A DNA stretch of 64,000 nucleotides, from the NCBI GenBank assembly GCA_023423975.1, contig JAFAEO010000084.1, positions 1 to 64,000 on the forward strand, in the 5' to 3' direction. The number at the start of each line of letters is the position of its first letter. Position 1 is the stretch's first letter. This DNA comes from Pseudomonadota bacterium. Lineage in GTDB: Bacteria > Pseudomonadota > Gammaproteobacteria > Burkholderiales > Burkholderiaceae_B. The translations under genes were made by a program, and so were the position numbers. This document shows positions 28,065 to 34,866 of this stretch, piece after piece. The notes under the pieces are model-generated. The model ran no database searches and was not told where the DNA came from. It worked only from the letters and a program-made list of their open reading frames with translations.

Positions 28065-28368
28065 ATACCTCGATTCAGGCGGTCGTAGCAAGCGGACGGC
28101 AGTCGTGAAGGGGGCTATGCCCAGGCTTTCGCGCTGAAATGTCCGGTATGTAAGCCCTTTTTGTCAGGAAGCCGATGATTGTGCTGGTCGAGAAAATGAC
28201 AGCCAGCAACATTGGTTTCGGCTGCCTGTTGTAACGGTCAATAGGATGGAATCACCCGAAGGGCATGGGTCGCGGTTTAAATTGCAAAAGAACGGTGTTG
28301 GTGAAAAGGGCTGCTCAGCCTAAAACAGATCGTGAAAATAGGGTTTTTGACTGTCTGAGAGGTAATCA
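28065..28368. other. Spacer between the tandem paralogues
   Basis: About 300 bases with no open frame of note. The last 20 bases repeat the leader ending seen before paralogue 1 (CTGAGAGGTA-TCA-ATG type). No copy of the 96-bp repeat is present here. Confidence 0.35.
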
Positions 28369-28893
28369 ATGAGCATATATGTCAACAACCATACAATCTG
28401 TGATGCTGAATCTGCCGAAGTCATACGCATGTTCAACTCCATCTTGAAAAATCCGTCCGTCCTCAGCAAAGGATCCAGGTTTAACTTCGATGATTCACAT
28501 ATCTATTGCCACGAAGTCGTCGATGAATGGCTTCACGGGATGCTTAAGAAGTTTGACCGGCAAGTCGACATTGTTTCGGCGCGTTTTCAGAACGTGGGCG
28601 GCAAAGACTTCTCCGAATCGGATTTGCAGTTGAAGGCCGAATTTGACGCAGGTGTTGCTATTATTCGCCTTTGCTGCGAGTTTTATCCGATCTTTCTGGC
28701 GCGCTCGATTGCCCCTGATAAGGACATAATGCGGGTGCCGTTTGATCTGCTGCTGCGGTTGATCACCCTGTATGACGATGGGTTTGCGGGGAAAATTAAC
28801 ACTCGCGGGATGCTGGCGACAGCGCAGGCGTTTCTTGCTAAGGACGACTACAACATCGCCGACGTGGGTCAGCTCAAGGTATTTCCAAAGTAG
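28369..28893 (+). CDS. Unknown protein, tandem paralogue 2
   Basis: A 174-residue diverged homologue of the 27534 product, with the same length, the same central (A/I)I(V/I)RL-CE-YP block and the same C-terminal LLRLITLYDD / TAQAFL region. The two are clearly related but well diverged, so the duplication is old or the two arrived separately. The start has GAGAGG about 8 bases upstream. It is followed by a nested hairpin (28957-29000) and repeat copy B. No known function; a pair of related soluble proteins could be alternative regulators or immunity-type proteins, but nothing in the sequence shows that. Confidence 0.7.
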   Translation: MSIYVNNHTICDAESAEVIRMFNSILKNPSVLSKGSRFNFDDSHIYCHEVVDEWLHGMLKKFDRQVDIVSARFQNVGGKDFSESDLQLKAEFDAGVAIIRLCCEFYPIFLARSIAPDKDIMRVPFDLLLRLITLYDDGFAGKINTRGMLATAQAFLAKDDYNIADVGQLKVFPK

Positions 28894-28956
28894 GGCTTGG
28901 AGACCTGGACACTGCTAGGCCGCCATCGGGGGTGGTGGTTTCATCTGGGGACAGGT

Positions 28957-29000
28957 TGGGGCACGTCAGCGGGCGGGGGATTTACCCCCGCATTGTCCCC
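28957..29000. other. Nested inverted repeats 3' of paralogue 2
   Basis: Outer arms GGGGACA/TGTCCCC (28957-28963, 28994-29000) enclose a very stable inner hairpin GCGGGGG-ATTTA-CCCCCGC (28973-28991). No T-run follows. It may stop or stabilise the paralogue-2 transcript or be a structured RNA domain with repeat copy B, which starts 57 bases later. Confidence 0.5.
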
Positions 29001-29057
29001 AAATACCATCCCGCTGCGACAGAATTGTGTATGCCTGAGATGCTGCTCTCGAAAATC

Positions 29058-29154
29058 GGCGTTTTAAGGCGTTTATTTTGCATTAGGCTACTCTGAGTGG
29101 TGCAATTAAAAATAAACTCCTCTACGTGGCTGTATTAGCTTCCTAGAGGCATTG
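29058..29154. repeat. Diverged ~97-bp repeat, copy B (ncRNA-like)
   Basis: Second copy of the 27122-27217 element, in the same orientation, 165 bases after the paralogue-2 stop. Both ends are the best conserved parts (GGCGTTTTAA at the start, TCCTAGAGGCATTG at the end). Confidence 0.6.
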
Positions 29155-29542
29155 TTACTTGGTTGGGTTGCCGAATAGTAGCACGCTACGTGAAAACTTC
29201 AAGGAATGTCAGTCAGGTAGATTGCGCCGCAAGTCACCCAGGTTGGCACCCGATGGCGCTGTTCGATATCAGCAAGAGAATTCTTCTCCGCATTCTCCCT
29301 TCGATCTCGCGTGCGATTACGGCTATTAAAAAATAAAGAAAAAGTAAGTTTTAAGTAATAATTTTTTTAATTTAAAAAAGGTATATATATTAAAGGGAGC
29401 TGTTACAATGTTTGTAAGTTAAAAAATTCAATTAATTTATTGATTTTAAAAGAAATTTTAAGAAAGTCGCGGGACGAAGTAATTCACCGGATGTTACAAA
29501 TAATAAAGGATTTAAAAACAGCCATTAAAAGTGGTTTTGAAG
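29155..29542. other. Noncoding A+T-rich stretch with palindrome
   Basis: No gene. 29330-29470 is extremely A+T-rich. Inside it TTACAA-TGT-TTGTAA (29403-29417) is a perfect palindrome, preceded by AAGGGAG. It looks like a promoter/operator or a silenced region. A four-codon frame follows the purine-rich site, too small to call. Confidence 0.35.
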
Positions 29543-29626
29543 ATGGCTGCGGGAGAATACTTGGGCCCTGAAAATGAGCTGCGGGAGAGTATATTCACCG
29601 TGAGCAGAATAGCGGCGGCGGGCTGA
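29543..29626 (+). CDS. Possible 27-residue ORF
   Basis: Starts MAAGEYLGPENELRES and ends with TGA overlapping the next ATG (TGATG). A related-looking peptide (AAGEYIHREQ) is encoded in the following frame, so the region may contain a short internal duplication (GCTGCGGGAGA occurs at 29547 and about 29578). Very short; could be chance. Confidence 0.2.
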   Translation: MAAGEYLGPENELRESIFTVSRIAAAG

Positions 29627-29635
29627 TGCCGCCGC
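29612..29635. promoter_or_regulatory. G+C hairpin over a small start codon
   Basis: GCGGCGGC/GCCGCCGC with an 8-nt loop. The right arm includes the G of ATG 29626, so in RNA it would hide that start. There is no T-run. Confidence 0.35.
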
Positions 29636-29790
29636 CCGTTGTTCGATCAGGGAAAGTGTTGCGTGTTGGGGAGACGCCGGCGTTGGTCACGCAGCGGGTC
29701 ATCATTTGTGCCAATGCGGTAGATGGGGTTGCGCTCCAAATTTTATATTCGGCTCGATTTCCGTGTATAGCGCCTGCCGGCGCCCCTTAG
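29626..29790 (+). CDS. Possible 54-residue ORF
   Basis: Begins MPPPVVRSGKVLRVGE and continues with ALVTQRVIICANAVDG. G+C-rich codon choice resembles real genes, but there is no recognisable Shine-Dalgarno sequence and the start lies inside a hairpin. It overlaps the preceding mini-ORF by one base. The two might be halves of a frameshifted gene. Unknown function. Confidence 0.25.
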   Translation: MPPPVVRSGKVLRVGETPALVTQRVIICANAVDGVALQILYSARFPCIAPAGAP

Positions 29791-29935
29791 CCACAAGAAT
29801 AGCTCAAGGAATATGTATTGAGCCTCTTCCCGCGGGTTTTATCGGTGGAGATTTCCCGTCCGCATACTGAGCGACACAATAGCGTCAACGGTTGCAGTTC
29901 AGACCGGTTGCACACACTATTGGGAGAGCACCAGC

Positions 29936-30127
29936 ATGACACAATACACAACACAAGCACAAACGACGGAACGTCCAGACACAGAACCAGTAGCTTTCGC
30001 AGCCAATCGCGAAAGCACATATGACGATTTTGACTACGATGCATACGAAAGGAATGCAGACAAAGTGCGGTGCGCGTTAGAACGAGCCAGGCGTTATCAT
30101 CGGGCTCGTCGGGCTATGTTTCGCTAA
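29936..30127 (+). CDS. Small hypothetical protein
   Basis: A 63-residue frame, very hydrophilic: Thr/Gln-rich start (MTQYTTQAQTTERP), an acidic Asp/Tyr stretch (YDDFDYDAYERN), then a basic Arg-rich tail (ERARRYHRARRAMFR). GGAGAG lies 8 bases upstream, a good ribosome-binding site. No known family. Low complexity leaves some doubt. Confidence 0.4.
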   Translation: MTQYTTQAQTTERPDTEPVAFAANRESTYDDFDYDAYERNADKVRCALERARRYHRARRAMFR

Positions 30128-31517
30128 AAGGGTGGGTCAGAATCCTTTCCGTGAATGATTTTCTGAAATCGGGGCTCAATTTCTCGGTGCCACCGGGAAG
30201 TTGCCCAGTTTACATATTGACGAATGCAGTCACGATACATATGCTATGCATGTTCTGAGTTTACGGGAACGTTGCTCCTTCAAAACGGGCAATACAACGG
30301 AGGGCTTGGAATGCGGTTAAACCGGGTTCGGGATAATTCTTGAATCTGGTTAGGGGTGGCACTCGGGCGGTAGCAACAGACCCCAAGGCTGAACTTCATG
30401 TGAAGAGTCTTGCTATCTAGGTAAAATGACAGTGAGTTCTAACGTCGCTATATATGTCATTTCTTCCTAACTTCGCAACGCGGCGGTAAACCTATACGAA
30501 TGGTCGAAAGATTCAGAAGGTAGGGGTGGACACAGTTAAACTACTTGCGCTCAAGTGGTTTGGCTGAACTACGTTCTCCCTACCGAATGCCTCCAAGAGA
30601 AAGGAAAGAGGAGGGGGAAGGAGAAGGAGAGGAGAAAGGGGACATGAAAATGGAAACAAGCACGAACGATGCTCGCTGTAGCAGGTTCATACCCTTAGAA
30701 AAAACAACGGTCCCGCTAGGCCATCGTCAGTAATTTTTTTCATACCTTGAAAGCAATCCTTAAAAGCTTTTGGCTTAGGCCCCCGATGTTGGTATCACGG
30801 TTCGAGTCCGATTTCTTGATGCGAGAAAAGAGAGGGTGATTAGCGGACGAGTTTCACTGTTATTTTGGTTGTGCGGTGACATTGTTGATGTAAGCAATTG
30901 ATAAAAAAAGATTTTATTCTCTTTTATTTAATCAAAATGCCACCGTAATGCCACCGTAATGCCACCGTAATGCCACCAAGATGCCACCGACTACTTCGAA
31001 GTGATTGACTGTCGTGCAGTGGTATTGGGGCAAGCGGATTGGAAGAGTTTTTCGGGATTCTGCAAATTACTTTTAACCCGCATTGGTTGTTGAATTCGAA
31101 TATGTCGCGTGCAGTGCCCTCAAGAAAGCAAAAGGGCTGAGAGAGACTTTCAAACCTAGCGGAAAGGTGCTGTGACGTTGAGAATAATTGGGCGAAATGG
31201 AAACAGTTTGGTGAATACTGCGGATGGGGAGGATGGTATCTTGATTTCCACTTAGGGTCACTAAATTACAACTGGGTCTGTTTGGTTTTGGGGTATGCAG
31301 AATCGGTAACCACACATAAACAAGCACTTTTTGCGGGAGGTTTTCTGTCAGATTAAGGATACGATGCTATTCCTTTGATATTTTAATCAGTGAGCCCAAG
31401 GCAATCCTTAATTGTGGGCTTAGTCACAAACCTTGAGACGCACTCTTATTAACAATGTCAAGGCACCTCAAGCTGATAGACATGTTTTATGGGCGAACAA
31501 TTTGCGTCTAAATTGGA
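30128..31517. other. Long stretch without intact genes
   Basis: About 1.4 kb. It contains a 48-base purine-only tract (30595-30642), a tRNA T-arm-like fragment near 30810-30825 (GGTTCGAGTCC), five 11-bp repeats (30937-30990), and two coding-like open fragments without starts: about 31086-31175 and about 31150-31356, the latter with a Trp/Gly/Tyr-rich segment. These look like decayed genes. Otherwise nothing. Confidence 0.4.
30937..30990 (+). repeat. Five tandem 11-bp repeats (ATGCCACCGTA)
   Basis: Three exact units ATGCCACCGTA at 30937, 30948 and 30959, then ATGCCACCAAG and ATGCCACCGA. One-turn spacing beside a tRNA-like fragment resembles integrase arm-site arrays, as at 7982. It could mark the decayed end of an earlier inserted element. 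Confidence 0.6.
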
Positions 31518-32579
31518 TTAGATGTCCGGGGTGTCCTGTGCATTCAGAACTTCAAGTTCAATTTTGGTTTGGGACGTATGCCAATTCTGCCAAATCTCAT
31601 TTTCTTGTTTAACTAGAGTTGCATCAACTGTTCGAACATGTAATTTACTTATATCTGTGGGCTGTGTCGCAAAAATCATTCTGTGACTGTGTTTTACAAA
31701 AAACTCTTGGTATCTTAATGCTCTCTGAATCGGAAGCGCCGTCCCGCGAATGGGAGGCCGTCTTCCACATTCGGTAAATAAAAGGTGTTTTGGTCCGAGC
31801 GGCAACATTATTGCTGTGTTTGGGGTAGCCCAGGCGCCCGAAAAATCCCATTTTCTATATTTATCTTCTTTCACTTTTACTACCGGCGCGTCACTCGTGA
31901 CCCATTCAACCGCGTCTGGTGCGTGCAAAATGGTCCATCTATGCTGCAATAGTGCTCGGATTGTGCTACTCAGCAGATGTTTAATGTTATAGAGCCATAA
32001 CGCTCTGCCATTCACTATCTCAGCTTTTAAAAATCCGAATTCATCATCAGCCTTTATATGTTTAGTCACGCGTAAGGGTAATGGCGATGAGTGATCTTCA
32101 GAGATATGGGGCAGAGACAAACCTGCTTTTTGAGCAGTCTCGAGTTTTTTTACCGCTTCGGCTGTGACTTTCTGAAGAAGGCCAGGTAAATACTCTTGAC
32201 TGGAATTGATGCTTTTTATGTAGCTCAGAGGCGTTCTTACATCTTGCGCAGCAAGGAATTTGATCAAAATGTGCCAGTCACCGCTGGTTAATCTCGAATT
32301 GTTGAGGACTTTCTGTATGACAAGAGATGCGGGAATCTCAAACTCTCTATTAATCCAGTGTTCAAACTCGTCTGACTCTGAGCTATCGTTCAACTGTGTA
32401 TAAAGATGCCGTCTAAATGCTATTTTACGAATTGATTTTTCCTCCCATATAGGGACATTTTCATTTGCTACCAGAGTTTTATAAACCCATACGCTCTTGC
32501 CATCCATTGACCATAGTCGTAAGTAAAATTGTGGGACAAAATGGTTTTGATTGGTAAGTTGTGATATGCGACCCTTCAT
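31518..32579 (-). CDS. DUF4238 family protein
   Basis: 353 residues. The N-terminus NHFVPQFYLRLWS is the hallmark of DUF4238, followed by VWVYKT and a helical middle region; a later DAVEWVTSDAPVV, IMLPLGPKHLLF and RYQEFFVKHSHRMIFA match the usual family layout (soluble, about 300-350 residues). The biochemical role is unknown; members are frequent in accessory regions and near defence genes. It is monocistronic on the minus strand, divergent from the exported-protein pair, with a long A+T-rich intergenic region upstream. Confidence 0.75.
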   Translation of the reverse strand: MKGRISQLTNQNHFVPQFYLRLWSMDGKSVWVYKTLVANENVPIWEEKSIRKIAFRRHLYTQLNDSSESDEFEHWINREFEIPASLVIQKVLNNSRLTSGDWHILIKFLAAQDVRTPLSYIKSINSSQEYLPGLLQKVTAEAVKKLETAQKAGLSLPHISEDHSSPLPLRVTKHIKADDEFGFLKAEIVNGRALWLYNIKHLLSSTIRALLQHRWTILHAPDAVEWVTSDAPVVKVKEDKYRKWDFSGAWATPNTAIMLPLGPKHLLFTECGRRPPIRGTALPIQRALRYQEFFVKHSHRMIFATQPTDISKLHVRTVDATLVKQENEIWQNWHTSQTKIELEVLNAQDTPDI

Positions 32580-33042
32580 GATAATTTCTCGTATTCATTA
32601 GCATGGGAATATAGCGGTTGTAATATGGTTATTAATTTCGCACAACGATTTATTATGTCATAAATAATTACATAATGTCATTATTTATAAGAGAATTGCA
32701 ATGTTGTGGGCGGTCGCTGTTTGAAGAATATAAGGGATTACCATTGTCATATTTTTCTTGTTTTATTACGTTTTGAATTATTTGAAATAAAAAGACATAT
32801 TAAATATGATACTCTCGGTTCTTTGCGAACCTCGTAGGTCTAGGTTTATTGAATGCCTACTCCTGCGGTATGGGTTAAATTACCTGACATGCTAATGGTA
32901 TATTTTGTATTTTTGAACTAGACCAAAAAATTGGTTTAGGGTGAGGGCCTCGCCACCTTTGCATTGTTTGCTTACTTTCTTGTGCCATGAATCGGTTTTG
33001 GCCTGCTCATGGCTATTTTGAAGTGACATTAGCTGGGAATAC
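32580..33042. other. Divergent promoter region, A+T-rich
   Basis: No gene. It is strongly A+T-rich (32590-32810), with short alternating motifs such as ATAAATAATTACATAATGTCATTATTTAT-like inverted sequence near 32655-32690. It serves the minus-strand DUF4238 gene and the plus-strand exported pair. Confidence 0.4.
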
Positions 33043-33657
33043 ATGAAAAAAATACTGAAATCAATGTTGTTGATTGTTGCAGCGGGATTTTGTGCGACCG
33101 GGGTTGCACAAGAAAGTAAGCCCTTTGGCATGACTATGGGCATGAGTAAACAAGAGGTGATTAAGGCACTGAAGGGCACTAGGATTACCGAGATAAATGA
33201 AATGAGCTTCATGAGTGGGACTGCCATTGAAAGGTCGTCATTCTTCACTAGGTATATTTATACAATAACCCCTGAGACTGGGCTTTGCTTAGTTTCGAGC
33301 TTGTCTGACGGTTTCACTGGTATTAGTTCGGTGATGCAGCGTTATCGAGTTGTCAAAGAGGCGCTTACCTCGAAATACGGGCAGACATCAATGTCTGTTG
33401 AGAGAGGGGTTAACACCACCTTTCCTATAAGGCCAGCAATAGATCAGGGATTTACGGAGATCGCGGATATGTGGGGCGTGAAGGCTGATAAGAATGGCAA
33501 ACCCCAATATACCGCCGTGAGTGATACGTTGCTCTATCTCGCGCTTGGTGTAAGTCCGAGCGGTGATAATGAGGCTGTCGTGATACTGACATACGCATTC
33601 AGGAATTTTGAGAAGTGCAACGAAATTATGATTAAAAATAATGCAAAAGGCCTTTAG
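33043..33657 (+). CDS. Exported protein, copy 2 of the three-member family
   Basis: Function unknown. 204 residues with a signal peptide (MKKILKSMLLIVAAGFCATGVAQ) and then ESKPFGMTMGMSKQEVIKALKG. This is the closest relative of the 19239 product: both have TPETGLC, LTSKYGQTSMS/LSSKYGKTSMS, a V(K/N)T-(L/F)PI segment and a W-G motif. GGGA lies 5 bases upstream of ATG. It shares a unit with the 33689 gene (31-bp gap). No lipobox and no membrane helix after the signal peptide, so a soluble periplasmic or secreted protein. Confidence 0.78.
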   Translation: MKKILKSMLLIVAAGFCATGVAQESKPFGMTMGMSKQEVIKALKGTRITEINEMSFMSGTAIERSSFFTRYIYTITPETGLCLVSSLSDGFTGISSVMQRYRVVKEALTSKYGQTSMSVERGVNTTFPIRPAIDQGFTEIADMWGVKADKNGKPQYTAVSDTLLYLALGVSPSGDNEAVVILTYAFRNFEKCNEIMIKNNAKGL

Positions 33658-33688
33658 CATGCTGCGGCTAATTGTTACGGAGAGGTTT

Positions 33689-34300
33689 ATGAGAAAAATA
33701 CTAAAATCAGCGCTATTGGTGGCCTGTGCCGTATTCAGCGGCAATGCATTGGCACAGGAAAGCAAGCCCTTTGGATTAACGATGGGTATGAGCAAACAGG
33801 CAATTGAAAAGGCACTCGCAGATAAAGGTGGTATACGCGAAGGCGGCAAGTTTCACTTTTATAGTAGTCGTGCAATCGAGGACTCAAAATTCTTCACCGC
33901 TTATAGTTACGTGGTAGCTCCGTCGGTTGGCGTTTGCGGGGCGACTGGATACTCAAAGAGATTTGCATCGTTTCATGAGCTCAAGGAATTCTATGGTGCA
34001 CTTCAAAGGGCGCTTGTCTCGAAATACGGGCGGCCGTCGCAATCCTTTAATGTGGATAAGGGGGGCGAAAACTTGGCATTATCGCTGAAGCAAAACAAGA
34101 TAATGTTAGACGATTTTTGGGGCGTTGGAATTGATGCACATCAGCAACCGTTTCGAAAACCCGTAAACAACATAGTGGAGCAGATTCATTTAGCGGCCAC
34201 TCCACTTGGCGATTCTGGCATTGTATCGTTGAAGTATGAGTTTATGAATTCAACCAAGTGTGCAGAATTTGTTGCCAAGGACAACTCCGCAGGATTGTAG
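33689..34300 (+). CDS. Exported protein, copy 3 of the three-member family
   Basis: Function unknown. 203 residues with a signal peptide (MRKILKSALLVACAVFSGNALAQ), then ESKPFGLTMGMSKQAIEKAL. It is more diverged than copies 1 and 2: the central motif is APSVGVCGATGYSK instead of TPETGLC, but LVSKYGRPS and DDFWGVG are kept. I chose ATG 33689, with GGAGAGG 4-10 bases upstream, over an in-frame start at 33641 that overlaps copy 2 and spoils the signal peptide. Followed by a terminator. Confidence 0.78.
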   Translation: MRKILKSALLVACAVFSGNALAQESKPFGLTMGMSKQAIEKALADKGGIREGGKFHFYSSRAIEDSKFFTAYSYVVAPSVGVCGATGYSKRFASFHELKEFYGALQRALVSKYGRPSQSFNVDKGGENLALSLKQNKIMLDDFWGVGIDAHQQPFRKPVNNIVEQIHLAATPLGDSGIVSLKYEFMNSTKCAEFVAKDNSAGL

Positions 34301-34326
34301 CTTCGTTAGGTTATTCGGAATGGAAG

Positions 34327-34349
34327 AAGGCCCCATGGCGGGGCCTTTT
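34327..34349 (+). terminator. Intrinsic terminator after the exported pair
   Basis: AAGGCCCC/GGGGCCTT stem with a 5-nt loop running into TTTT, 26 bases after the copy-3 stop. Confidence 0.75.
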
Positions 34350-34426
34350 CTCATTTCAGGACATTCAGCAGATAGTCGCTCAAGGTCTTCCATGCGGCCT
34401 TTCTTTTTGGGAAACCCTCAAAATTT

Positions 34427-34462
34427 TGGGACAAATTTGGGACAATTTTGCTGTTGGGACAC
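34427..34462 (+). repeat. Right-end TGGGACAA repeats (probable integrase arm sites)
   Basis: Copies at 34427 and 34438 (TGGGACAA) and a variant at 34455 (TGGGACAC), same orientation as the left-end set. They lie 128-163 bases before the right repeat. The shared AAATTTGGGACAATTT sequence at both ends supports one element with both ends intact. Confidence 0.55.
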
Positions 34463-34589
34463 TGAATTCCAGCGACTTTTATTTCGAAATATGTAAAAAT
34501 ACTCCTAATCGTTACAGAAAAACGACATACTTTTTACATATTTTATAAAACAGTCGGTAATTCAGTGATCATTGTTTACTTATTATTCC

Positions 34590-34697
34590 TAATCCCCGTT
34601 CTTTGATGCGAGCGTGGCGGAATTGGTAGACGCACTGGATTTAGGTTCCAGCGCCGAAAGGTGTAAGAGTTCGAGTCTCTTCGCTCGCACCACAGTA
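34590..34697. repeat. Right 108-bp attachment repeat (attR)
   Basis: Identical to 7820-7927 over 108 bp, including the whole tRNA-Leu. It marks the right end of the island; the choloylglycine-hydrolase-family gene follows in core-like DNA. Confidence 0.85.
34608..34692 (+). tRNA. tRNA-Leu (anticodon UAG), right copy
   Basis: Sequence identical to 7838-7922, with CCA. Unlike the left copy, the base positions matching its TATAAT read CCTAAT here and there is no aligned -35 box. A TATTAT at 34581-34586 could serve as a weak -10. It may be transcribed weakly or not at all. Confidence 0.9.
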
Positions 34698-34866
34698 TTT
34701 AAACCTGTTGATTGCATACAATCAATAATCATCAAAATCAACAGGTTATCGGGTACACTTGCAATCGTTTGATCGCATGGAATCAAATTTTCGCAAAAAA
34801 ACTGCTTTTTTAAATAAAGATGGTAGGCATATAACGCCGCAGTCAGGCGAGGTTTTATGCCACAAA

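Larger units (their letters stand above)
7820..34697 (+). mobile_element. Integrated genomic island at tRNA-Leu(UAG), with type I Zorya
   Basis: A ~26.8-kb block lies between two identical 108-bp direct repeats (7820-7927 and 34590-34697), each holding an entire tRNA-Leu gene. A tyrosine integrase sits just inside the left end, reading away from the tRNA, which is the classic layout of an integrative element. TGGGACAA repeats lie inside both ends. The interior is more A+T-rich than the flanks and holds defence genes, orphan helicases, fragments and long noncoding stretches. I see no relaxase, type IV secretion, capsid or terminase genes, so it is probably mobilised only by its integrase or by helpers, or is stable by now. 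Confidence 0.88.

Noticed and set aside
27122..29154. Insertion-sequence ends flanking the paralogue pair
   Set aside because: The two copies are direct, not inverted, have no transposase between them, and are too diverged for recent IS ends.
30545..30733. 62-codon frame over the purine tract
   Set aside because: It is mostly Glu/Gly/Lys read from the A/G run, which is a composition artefact.
30937..30990. CRISPR array
   Set aside because: Units are contiguous 11-bp repeats without unique spacers and there are no cas genes in the window.
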